DNA of 64,000 nt from DATMNR01 sp963702765 (GTDB lineage Bacteria; Chloroflexota; Ktedonobacteria; Ktedonobacterales; Ktedonobacteraceae). Positions 43,452 to 51,832 of this stretch are shown piece after piece; the first letter of the stretch is position 1; each line of letters starts with the position of its first letter. The position numbers and the translations under genes are program-made. The stretch spans positions 186,001 to 250,000 of the forward strand of contig CAVPEB010000027.1 of the NCBI GenBank assembly GCA_963702765.1, read 5' to 3'. The notes under the pieces are model-generated. The model saw nothing but the letters and a program-made list of their open reading frames with translations. It ran no database searches and was not told the DNA's origin.

Positions 43452-44809
43452 TTGAAGTTATCGCCGCCCGACACACCCTTGCAACCCATATCCTTGCGCA
43501 CGTCTTCCGGGCGTATCTCGCGCCGATGGCTACCCCTGGCACGCGGCGCATGGGTGGCGTGCGCGCTGCTGTTGCTGGCGAACTTCGTGGCCAGTATTCC
43601 CGCTTACTACCAGCTTATGCGTACCGTCTGCACCTTGCCAAACCCCTCGAATTGTGCAACCGGACAACTCACGCCCGATACCGTTCAGGCCCTTGCCTAC
43701 CTGCATCTCTCCTTGAGCAGTTATACCGCCTACTTCGTCATCCTAGAAGTCGTGCTCTCGCTACTGCCCTGGGGCCTCGGACTGCTAATCTTCTGGCGAA
43801 AGTCCGATGAATGGATGGGCCTGTTCGTCTCGCTGCTGCTCGTGCTCTATGGTGGCACCGGTACCATCAACACGCTCCTAGGAGTCTGGGCTGGTACCCA
43901 GCCGCCTCAGCTGCTCTCCACCCTGTTTAACCTCATTTCGGGTGCGGAATGGATTGGTCTGGGGGTCTTTCTCTTGACGTTCCCTACGGGACGATTTGTC
44001 CCACGCTGGTCCTGGCTCGTTCTCGCGTTCTGGATTATATCATTTGTATGGAACTCGCCCCCATCTTCCTTGACCCTGATCCAGGTACTGCAAGTCGTGG
44101 TATCTCTGGGGCTTTTGGGGGAACGCTTTTCATCATGATCTACCGCTATGTGCGCGTCTTTGACGCTACCCAACGCCAGCAAGCCAAGTGGTTCGTCTAT
44201 GCCGCTGTCATTTCCCTCTGCCTGCTGTTTATTGGAACAGGACTTCCAGGCAGCATACCTGCTGACTTGCCGTACCAGTTGCTCTTTTCAATCATTATCC
44301 TGTTCTCATCAGTGATCTTTTACTTTGGTCTTGGGTTTGCGATTCTGCGCTACCGCTTATGGGACATCGATGTACTGATCAACCGTACACTGGTTTATCT
44401 CATGCTGACGATTTCGCTGGCTTTGATCTATATCGGTCTGGTGATCGGTCTCGGAGCACTGGTACGCCTGTTCACAGGGCAGCTTGCGCAATCTCCCATA
44501 GTCATTGTGATCTCGACCCTCGTCATTGCTGCGCTCTTCCAACCCTTACGTAAGCGCATCCAGGCCCTCATTGATCGGCGTTTCTACCGACGCAAGTATG
44601 ATGCGGCCAAGACATTGGAAGCCTTTAGTGCCACCCTTCGGAATGAGGTGGATCTGGATCAGTTACGCGAAAACCTGCTCACGGTCGTCGAGGACACGAT
44701 GGAGCCAGCACATGTGTCTTTGTGGTTGTGTCCAACTAGAACCGTCAGAAAGCCGCTGGAGGCCTGGAGCTGCAGGAGTGCTGCTCCAGAAGGTGACACA
44801 AAGGCGTAA
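43452..44809 (+). CDS. Membrane sensor-like protein, frameshifted in a G run
   Basis: The TTG at 43452, after GAGGAGCACA, starts a protein with about seven membrane helices (for example SLSSYTAYFVILEVVLSLLP). After LQVVVSLG the frame is lost in the run CTGGGGCTTTTGGGGGAACG near 44115; the second frame carries on as GGTLFIMIYRYVRVFDATQR, AKWFVYAAVISLCLLFIGTG and NRTLVYLMLTISLALIYIGL. The tail RRFYRRKYDAAKTLEAFSAT and LRNEVDLDQLRENLLTVVED resembles the linker found before output domains in Ktedonobacter sensors, but none follows. The shift is in a homopolymer, so it may be a sequencing indel. Confidence 0.65.
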
Positions 44810-44879
44810 CCGGTATGTACGAGAGTGCATGGTTGAAGCAAGCGGACCTTTCTGGATGCAGAAGCCTAGAAGGGAACAG

Positions 44880-45266
44880 TTAGCGTATTTTTTCAGGAGC
44901 GATCTTTAGCAAGATACGCACCTGACCAGGCTTCCCATAGGGATACTCCTCCTGTCCAAGGTTGCGCTGAATGAGTTGCTTGAAGTGAACGTCGGCTCCT
45001 TCTTTTGTGATTTCTACAACGCGTCCACGAATACTCGTTGCATGCTCCCAATGGGCCGGGTCTATGACACTGATCATGACCCGTGGATCGCGCTGGACAT
45101 TGCGATGCTTTTGATGGCCTTCGACGGTGTTGATCAGAATGTACGTTCCATCGGTATCTATCCAGGTCTGCGTCATCTGCGGTGAGCCATCAGGCATGGT
45201 GGTCGCGAAAAAGCATATTACGCGCTTCTTCAGGAGTTGCTGGAGTTCGGCCGAAAGTTCAATCAT
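44880..45266 (-). CDS. PPOX-class F420-dependent oxidoreductase
   Basis: A 128-residue split-barrel protein of the pyridoxamine-phosphate oxidase-like family (TIGR03618-like): ICFFATTMPDGSPQMTQTWI near the N-terminus, then YILINTVEGHQKHRNVQRDP and VMISVIDPAHWEHATSIRGR. Such proteins commonly use F420 or FMN to reduce an unknown substrate. Together with the DDN-type gene at 17858 and the LLM gene at 26853 this suggests F420 use in the host. The gene is alone and faces the end of the sensor-like gene. Confidence 0.85.
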   Translation of the reverse strand: MIELSAELQQLLKKRVICFFATTMPDGSPQMTQTWIDTDGTYILINTVEGHQKHRNVQRDPRVMISVIDPAHWEHATSIRGRVVEITKEGADVHFKQLIQRNLGQEEYPYGKPGQVRILLKIAPEKIR

Positions 45267-45440
45267 GGATTACCCTTCTCTTTTTCTATAATATTTAGAT
45301 GATATCTAGGACTTCATCGCCATCATCCGCCTGAAAAAAGGAACATAACTTCCTTCCATCTCGTTCAAGAGTATATCATGTAACAACAAGCAAGCGGTAT
45401 TCTCAACATGATGGACCTGGTGAATTTTGTACTACAAAAA

Positions 45441-45469
45441 TGAGAGGATTGGAAGTTCCAACCCTCTCA
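45441..45469 (-). terminator. Hairpin with a T run on the minus strand
   Basis: TGAGAGG pairs with CCTCTCA and TTGG with CCAA in the 29-base hairpin at 45441-45469. On the minus strand it is followed by TTTTTGTAGT, as expected for a factor-independent terminator. It lies downstream of a degenerate minus-strand segment, so it could also be the hairpin end of an IS200/IS605-type remnant. Confidence 0.6.
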
Positions 45470-45477
45470 TGTGATAT

Positions 45478-45953
45478 GTCAGATACCCCCGCTCGAAATC
45501 AGGGGGCTTGTGTCTAGTCTCGACCGCAACTCTGGTACCCCGCGAGGAGTGCCAGCTTTGGCTTCATCGACTGACACATCGGGCACTTCTGACAAGAGGC
45601 CCGTCCTTCTCCAGCATGCCGGACAAGGAGCGTTCTTCGTCGACCACGAGGGTTTTACCCAGGCATGGACGCGCTACGCCTGGAACCCGGCCACTCAGTT
45701 GTGAAGGAACCCGTAGGCAAACCGTCTCGCGTCTTCCGAACCAGAGTGCCTAAGCCTACATGGATCTCTTCTTTTTGTACGTACAAAAAACGGAAATGGA
45801 AGAAAGGAGAACGGAGATGTGCTTGCGCACACAAGTCGCTTGTGCCTACGCACAACTGCTTGTCCCCATGTCCCCATGCGGACAAGAGGCCATTCCTCCC
45901 CCGCCTCTGCGTCGGGGGTTTCCTGGCCAACTGTTATGAAACGAAGACGAAGC
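45478..45953 (-). other. Degenerate segment, possibly an IS200/IS605 TnpB tail
   Basis: On the minus strand, one frame (about 45479-45625) ends in VSVDEAKAGTPRGVPELRSR and DTSPLISSGGI then stop, a P, S, T and G-rich tail of the kind that closes TnpB proteins; another frame has a CxxCxxC...C arrangement (SCQKCPMCQSMKPKLA). Frames disagree, so no gene is called. The region 45700-45953 shows short repeats of CTTGTGC and GTCCCCATG and nothing else that I can name. Confidence 0.3.
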
Positions 45954-48900
45954 TTATCCTTGCTCTGCTAACATTGTATTCTGCTCACGCAACTCTTGCA
46001 GCATTGCCAGGCGCTCTTTCGCAACGGTCCCGTTGGGGTTCGCTTTGGCAAGGTTTTTGTAGACACGACTGGCCTGTTCGAACTCGCCCACGGACTGGTA
46101 GGTCTGGCCAAGCATATCGTATGCTTCGTAGTTGGTGCGATCAAGCGCAATCAATTGTTGCAGCGCGGCAACCAATTCCTTGACCTGGTTCGTTTCAAAG
46201 TAGTGGCGCGCAATGATGGATTGATACTGCGTTGCCTCTTGAGAGCGACCTATCTGGTAGCAGTAACCTACGACCTCGCGCAAGAGATCCATATCGTTGG
46301 GCTTGAGATCGACAGCACGACGGAAGTTCATGAATGCTTTTTCGGAGTCATCCGTTTCGGCATAGATATCACCAATGCGCCGTAAGGTATCACCAGCATC
46401 TTCGAAGCGATTGCTGCGCAGGTAGATATCTACAAGTAAACTCAATTCCGCTATGCCATCTTCCAAATGGCCGCGTACTATGTAGATATCGCCTAACTCT
46501 GCATGAGCACGAGGATCTTGTGGATCAAGACGTATCATCTCTTTCAGAACGCTTAATGCATTATCTACCTGGCGCTTCTCACGGTACGAACGGACCAGCT
46601 CGAGATATTCTTCGAGCGCGCTATCGATATTTCCTTGTCGAGCGGAGATTTCTGCCAGCGCTGTTGAGACTTCATCCCGTTGAGGTGTCGTCTGCTTTAA
46701 CTGGCGTAAGATAGCCTGCATTTGCTCCTGCTTCCCGACACGCCCATAGGCTTTAGCCAGTAACAACGAAATCTCAACCTCTGGCGCCTGGTGTTCCTCA
46801 CCATCTTCGCGCGGACGCGCAGCCCATTCAGCAGGATCGATGGAACCGCGTTGACCGTCGCGCACGAGTTGTAAAGCCTGCTCTAACTGTTGAATGGCAG
46901 CTTCAGGCTTGCCTTGAGACAACAGGCAGTGCGCAGAACTCAAGCGGGCCATGACCTCGTAGGAGCTATCTCGAGTGGCATATTGATACGCATCAAGTGC
47001 CTTGTCAAAGTACCCGGCCTGCTGGTGGATCTGGCCAAGCGCATAGCGAACGTCAGCATTATTGGGATAGGTTTCCGCGGCCTGAGTGTACTCCCGCACG
47101 ACCACTTCATAGTTTTTCTGTCCCTCGCCACGCAAATGCCAGCGGATACGCGTCAAGACCTCTAACAAGGTAGCACGAGCGGTGCCCACACTGGTAATCA
47201 TGGCGATATGCCAGCGCACCAGAGCGGTAATATTGCGTGGATCCACCTGTAACACTCGCTGGTATTCTGCAACAGCCTGCTGGGAGCGTCCCAACTTTTG
47301 TAAGGCCAGGGCATAATTCAAACGAGTTGACACGCTGGTCGGATTCTCTTGCAACGCCTGCTCAAGCTCGGTCAAAGCACGATCCATATAACCGAGACGC
47401 AGGTAAGATTCCGCTGCCAGACTGCGCTCGCGCAACAAATCTTCTTTATAGCCCTGGGAAGCAAGGAGATTGATCAAGCGGACGCGATACGTCAGATTAT
47501 TAGGTTCTAATTGCAGGATACGACGATATGTGGCTATGGCATCATCTATACGGCCATTGGCCATATAGGTGTCGATCAGGATGGCATACTTCGTAATCGC
47601 CTGGTCGTTCTTGCCCTGGCGTATGTAGATTTCGCACAAAACCAGATGAATATCGAGATACTGGGGAGCAAGGTCTATGACACGCAAGCACTCTTCGGTA
47701 GCTGGTGTATAGAGACCGTGATCGATATAGCGCTGGATATCTTTGATGGATTGCACAACCTGCAAACGTACATTTGCAGGAAGATTCGCTGTGCTGTCCA
47801 ACACCGATTCGCTTACCTGCTGTAGTACATTCTCTTTTCCGTCAGTGCCAGTTATCTCATTCAACAAGTCTTCGAGCTTACCTGTCGTCGCTTTGGTTGA
47901 AGGCACCGATGAAGCTACTACTGGTTGCTCCTGAACGGGCACTTCTTGTTCTACAGGCAACGATGGCTGCTCTTGCGTGGGAACACTTTGTAATGCCGGT
48001 TCTGCAACAGGTGGTAGATTTGTCGAAGTACTTGCTACAGAGACTTCGGGCGCTACGGGAGTTTCTACTACTGGATCTGGCTGAACAGGCTCAACTGGTG
48101 GTTGAACTTGAGACACCTGCGCCACAGTTGGTTGCTCGGGAACTACGGGAGGCTTTTCAGATGGCAGAGCAGTCGCGTTATTTTCAGGTTTCACATCATC
48201 GGTCAGCCAGGAAGTCGACGTGGTCAAAACTGGAGCAACAGGCTGCTCAATGGTAGGCTGATTGACCAACATTTCATTTGACTGCGATGGCGCAGGAGCG
48301 GCCTGTGGCTGCGCCGCTTTCGCTTGTTTATTGATCAGCTCTGTCTTATCGGCATCATTCAGAATACCGGTTAACCACTCAGGCAATTCACCAAGAGAGC
48401 CAGAATTTGTTGGCGGCACGGGAGGCTTGCTCTGAGTTGGCGTTGCACCCGCGGGAGAACCACTTGCATTCATTGCTGCTGGCGCTGCACCAGGTATGCT
48501 CTGGGGTGTTTGCATCGCAGGAGCCTGCTGCATCATGGTTACCTGTTCAGGTGGCAAAACCCGGGTCGTATTCGGCTGTGGTTGCATCGTCTCGGGTGGT
48601 GGAGTTGACACGGGTCTTCCGGGTGGTGGAGTATTTTGCAGTTGCTGAAGCATAAACTCGACCTGGGCAACTTTGTCATTCCACTGCCTGCTGCGCAAGA
48701 AACCGAGCAAGGCATTGTACACCGTTAATGCTTGTTCCTGCTCTCCCAACATACGATGCGCTTCAGCCGCTTCCTGGCAAAGCTGCACGAGTTGATCAGA
48801 TTCCTCAAAGGTCAACGCATCAAGATTCACACGATCGACGGCTTCATCAAAATGCTGAGTGGCCGAGCGCATATCACCTTTTGCGCGATAGCATTGCCCC

Positions 48901-50012
48901 AGAGCATAGTAACACGAAAGCGCATAATCTGGATCGTTCAGCAATGTCTGAAACTGACGAATCGCCTCATCCCAACGACGCTGCTCTTGATACAGCCACC
49001 CCAAAAAGTAGCGAGCATCAGGCCGATCAAAGCCATTAGCAAGAATTTGCTCACAGAGATCGATAGCATCGGCGAAACGACCCTGGGTTTGAAAAGTTTG
49101 AGCCTGTCTAAGCACGCCAGTAACCTGACTTGCTGTTATTCGAGCACGAGAACCAGAACCCGTTCCTCCTCCGGACATGCCTGTCTGAGCAAGTGCAGGT
49201 CCAGAATTTCCTGCTGCGCCAAAATTGCTCGCGCTACCCATATTACCCATCATGCCAGTATTACCTCCGCTTGTGTTGCTGACAGAAACCGTGCCAGCAA
49301 CATTTCCAATGTTTGCTAAAGGGCCTGAAGACAGATCGCCTGTAGCAGATCTGCCCCTTTCTCCGGGAATTGGTGGTGAATCCGCCCCGCCAGCCCCGTG
49401 TGGAAGCGGCCCAGAAGGCTGCATTTGTCCTCTAATCTGTGAGAGTACAAGCTGTGCCTGTGTATTGGCAGAATCGACACGTAATACTTCTTCGCATTGC
49501 ATGGTCGCTGCCACATTCTCATTGCGTTGAAAATAGCCCTGAGCGGCAGCTAAGCGCTCCTGAACCATCAACACAAAATCTTTCTTACCCAGATAGTATG
49601 TTGCGAGACGTTCGTGAGGCTCAGGACTGGCGGGGGACAATTGCACAGCCTTTTGCCATGCAGCTTCCGCCCTGGCGCCTTGTCCTGCTTGCGAATACAA
49701 TTCCGCAAGATGCATATATGCTTTGTATGCCTCGTCCCGCCTGTTTAAGATTACATATAACTCGGCAGTTTTACTCAACGCGATGACGTTGCTCGGATCG
49801 CGATCGAGAATAGTTTCGTACTCTACGAGCGCTTTTGGCCACTGCTTTGTTTGCATGTAGCAAAAACCCAGGCCGCCACGCGCAGCCGCATCGTCTGGGA
49901 ACTCCGCCAATGCTCGCTGATACTCACTCGCTGCATCCGTCCACTGGCTATCCCAACGAAATCGATCGGCAGCATTCATTGCTGTACTGAAAACTTGTCT
50001 GTTCCCAGGCAT
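45954..50012 (-). CDS. Large TPR-repeat protein
   Basis: A 1352-residue protein built of tetratricopeptide repeats in three blocks: an N-terminal block (about residues 10-190; for example AAARGGLGFCYMQTKQWPKA), a short one (about 290-440; ARYFLGWLYQEQRRWDEAIR), and a long C-terminal block (about 750-1340; DAIATYRRILQLEPNNLTYR, AHAELGDIYIVRGHLEDGIA). Between the second and third blocks lies a 270-residue linker rich in P, Q, T and V (for example EQPTVAQVSQVQPPVEPVQP), and a Gly-rich stretch is at about 210-285. It is a scaffold-type protein, role unknown, next to YajQ and FolD in the quiet core of the window. Confidence 0.85.
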   Translation of the reverse strand: MPGNRQVFSTAMNAADRFRWDSQWTDAASEYQRALAEFPDDAAARGGLGFCYMQTKQWPKALVEYETILDRDPSNVIALSKTAELYVILNRRDEAYKAYMHLAELYSQAGQGARAEAAWQKAVQLSPASPEPHERLATYYLGKKDFVLMVQERLAAAQGYFQRNENVAATMQCEEVLRVDSANTQAQLVLSQIRGQMQPSGPLPHGAGGADSPPIPGERGRSATGDLSSGPLANIGNVAGTVSVSNTSGGNTGMMGNMGSASNFGAAGNSGPALAQTGMSGGGTGSGSRARITASQVTGVLRQAQTFQTQGRFADAIDLCEQILANGFDRPDARYFLGWLYQEQRRWDEAIRQFQTLLNDPDYALSCYYALGQCYRAKGDMRSATQHFDEAVDRVNLDALTFEESDQLVQLCQEAAEAHRMLGEQEQALTVYNALLGFLRSRQWNDKVAQVEFMLQQLQNTPPPGRPVSTPPPETMQPQPNTTRVLPPEQVTMMQQAPAMQTPQSIPGAAPAAMNASGSPAGATPTQSKPPVPPTNSGSLGELPEWLTGILNDADKTELINKQAKAAQPQAAPAPSQSNEMLVNQPTIEQPVAPVLTTSTSWLTDDVKPENNATALPSEKPPVVPEQPTVAQVSQVQPPVEPVQPDPVVETPVAPEVSVASTSTNLPPVAEPALQSVPTQEQPSLPVEQEVPVQEQPVVASSVPSTKATTGKLEDLLNEITGTDGKENVLQQVSESVLDSTANLPANVRLQVVQSIKDIQRYIDHGLYTPATEECLRVIDLAPQYLDIHLVLCEIYIRQGKNDQAITKYAILIDTYMANGRIDDAIATYRRILQLEPNNLTYRVRLINLLASQGYKEDLLRERSLAAESYLRLGYMDRALTELEQALQENPTSVSTRLNYALALQKLGRSQQAVAEYQRVLQVDPRNITALVRWHIAMITSVGTARATLLEVLTRIRWHLRGEGQKNYEVVVREYTQAAETYPNNADVRYALGQIHQQAGYFDKALDAYQYATRDSSYEVMARLSSAHCLLSQGKPEAAIQQLEQALQLVRDGQRGSIDPAEWAARPREDGEEHQAPEVEISLLLAKAYGRVGKQEQMQAILRQLKQTTPQRDEVSTALAEISARQGNIDSALEEYLELVRSYREKRQVDNALSVLKEMIRLDPQDPRAHAELGDIYIVRGHLEDGIAELSLLVDIYLRSNRFEDAGDTLRRIGDIYAETDDSEKAFMNFRRAVDLKPNDMDLLREVVGYCYQIGRSQEATQYQSIIARHYFETNQVKELVAALQQLIALDRTNYEAYDMLGQTYQSVGEFEQASRVYKNLAKANPNGTVAKERLAMLQELREQNTMLAEQG

Positions 50013-50159
50013 AAAAGGTCGCTTCCTGTATATAGAAAAGTGCAGAGACTTCGCTCAAAACACCTGTAAAAGGTTTCCGCAATTAAAACTAGGGTACTAC
50101 AAATTTGAATTACTTGAGAGAACAGACTCATTTTTTGGTACTAAAGTACCCTGAGAGTC

Positions 50160-50654
50160 CTAACCTCTGTAGTTAATGTATTGTAGAGCCACAGGATAGT
50201 CTTTTTGCTTCAGAAGAGCGATAACTGCTTGCAATTCGTCACGGCTCTTGGCTACAACGCGCACAGCATCTCCCTGGATTTGCGGCCGCACTTTGGGATA
50301 TTGATCGCGAATATGCTTGCTGATCTGTTTTGCCAGATCCTGAGAAAGGCCTTGCCGCAACTGAATGACCTGGCGCACTTTACTGCCAGCTGCATTTTCT
50401 TCTTTGCCAACATCAAAAATTTTTAGTGACAATCCGCGACGAACCGCTTTTGTTTCCAGGATATCCCGCACGCTTTTGAGTGTTAGAGAACTATCGGTCA
50501 CAATGGTTATAGTATCTTTAGCGTGAACGATTTCGGTTTTTGTGTCTTTCAGGTCAAAGCGGGTGGAAACTTCGCGCCTTGTCTGGTCGATCGCATTCAC
50601 CAATTCTTGTTCGTCAAATTGCGATACTATATCAAATGAACAATCACTAGCCAT
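50160..50654 (-). CDS. yajQ: YajQ family nucleotide-binding protein
   Basis: A 164-residue protein of the YajQ (UPF0234) family, whose members bind cyclic di-GMP or other nucleotides. The start MASDCSFDIVSQFDEQELVN is the family signature, followed by TRREVSTRFDLKDTKTEIVH and the repeated half ending in QGDAVRVVAKSRDELQAVIA. Length is typical. I use the ATG at 50654 with GAGAGG before it; the frame is open 16 codons further upstream without the family start. Confidence 0.9.
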   Translation of the reverse strand: MASDCSFDIVSQFDEQELVNAIDQTRREVSTRFDLKDTKTEIVHAKDTITIVTDSSLTLKSVRDILETKAVRRGLSLKIFDVGKEENAAGSKVRQVIQLRQGLSQDLAKQISKHIRDQYPKVRPQIQGDAVRVVAKSRDELQAVIALLKQKDYPVALQYINYRG

Positions 50655-50725
50655 GAAAATCCTCTCTTTTTGGTAATTTTGGTACCGAAGGGCTACTTGC
50701 AAGTAGGGCTTTTCAAATCCTTAAA

Positions 50726-50825
50726 CTCCCATGCCACCTCCGGTGGCAGAATAGGGAGATGTGCGGGGACATCCCTGATTACCTGTCCCGGGGACAGGGT
50801 GCCCGCCAAAGGGCCTCACTAGGCC
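50726..50825. repeat. Two short hairpins between yajQ and folD
   Basis: TGCCACC at 50732-50738 pairs with GGTGGCA at 50742-50748 inside an outer CTCCC/GGGAG pair, and CCTGTCCC at 50782-50789 pairs with GGGACAGG at 50791-50798. A third loose palindrome (GGGCCTCACTAGGCCC, 50811-50826) follows. These resemble the dispersed hairpins elsewhere in composition but not in sequence. They separate divergent yajQ and folD. Confidence 0.55.
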
Positions 50826-50989
50826 CTTGGAACCCCAGCTGTAAAGTTACAAAGGTAAAGAATTTGGTAACAGAACGCATTGTAACGTATTTGGCAGGTA
50901 TTTACCAATGAGTTACCAAAGTGGCGTAAGGAGTATGATATGATGAAGAACATCGAACACCCTTATACACATTTGGAGTACATATAGCT

Positions 50990-51829
50990 ATGGCAGCAAC
51001 CATTTTTGATAGCAAACCACTTGTGGCACGCATGACCGCTGAACTACAAAGCGAAGCAGCCCAGTTTCGCAAACAGCACCACCGTTCCGCTCGCCTGGCA
51101 CAGATCATAGCGGGGCATGATGGGGCCGCGGAAGTTTATAGCAGGCAGTTGGTGAAAGCGTGCGGCAAAATCGGCCTGGGCTGCTCGACGCTAGCGTATC
51201 CCTTCGAGGTTGAAGAGGAAGAACTTCGCGACGAGGTTGCCGCGTTGAGCAGAGATGAAAACAATGATGGTGTTTTGCTTTTGTTGCCACTCCCTTCACA
51301 TATACGACAGCAGGTTGTCACCGAGGTATTGCAGCCTGAAAAAGATGTTGATGGTCTTGGGCCTCACAACGCAGGTAATCTGTTGCTTGGCTTTCCCAGT
51401 TTCATTCCCTCGACTGCCGATGTGATCCTCACAGTATTAGAAGACGCTGGTATTCCGATCGCTGGCCGCAATGCTGTCGTTGTAGGAAGAAGTAATATCG
51501 GTGGTAAACCAACCGCCCTTGTACTCATACGTCAGGATGCAACGGTGACTATCTGCCATTCGCATACACACGACCTTGCGAACATCACCCGAAGCGCTGA
51601 TATTCTGGTGGTAAGTATTGGACGTCCAGCAAGTATTACCGCCGATATGGTAAAGCCAGGAGCGGTAGTGTTAGATGCGGGCATCAATCCTGGCGATGGA
51701 AAAGTAGTTGGCGATGTTGATTTTGAGGGCGTGAAAGAGGTTGCTTCATTTATAACACCTGTGCCTGGAGGGCTAGGCCCCCTGACCCATTTGATGCTGA
51801 TACGGCACACGTTGATGGGACCACAGTAG
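50990..51829 (+). CDS. folD: Bifunctional methylenetetrahydrofolate dehydrogenase/cyclohydrolase
   Basis: A 279-residue FolD. It interconverts methylene-, methenyl- and formyl-tetrahydrofolate in the cytosol to supply one-carbon units. Signature regions are EVYSRQLVKACGKIGLG (catalytic Lys of YxxxK-type), LLPLPSHIRQQVVTEVLQPE, KDVDGLGPHNAGNLLLG, the NADP-binding VVGRSNIGGKPTALVLI and the end VPGGLGPLTHLMLIRHTLMG. The GRS-N-I-G-GKP sequence has Gly where Val is more usual. It is divergent from yajQ and ends four bases before the stop of the convergent gene at 51833. Confidence 0.95.
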   Translation: MAATIFDSKPLVARMTAELQSEAAQFRKQHHRSARLAQIIAGHDGAAEVYSRQLVKACGKIGLGCSTLAYPFEVEEEELRDEVAALSRDENNDGVLLLLPLPSHIRQQVVTEVLQPEKDVDGLGPHNAGNLLLGFPSFIPSTADVILTVLEDAGIPIAGRNAVVVGRSNIGGKPTALVLIRQDATVTICHSHTHDLANITRSADILVVSIGRPASITADMVKPGAVVLDAGINPGDGKVVGDVDFEGVKEVASFITPVPGGLGPLTHLMLIRHTLMGPQ

Positions 51830-51832
51830 ATT

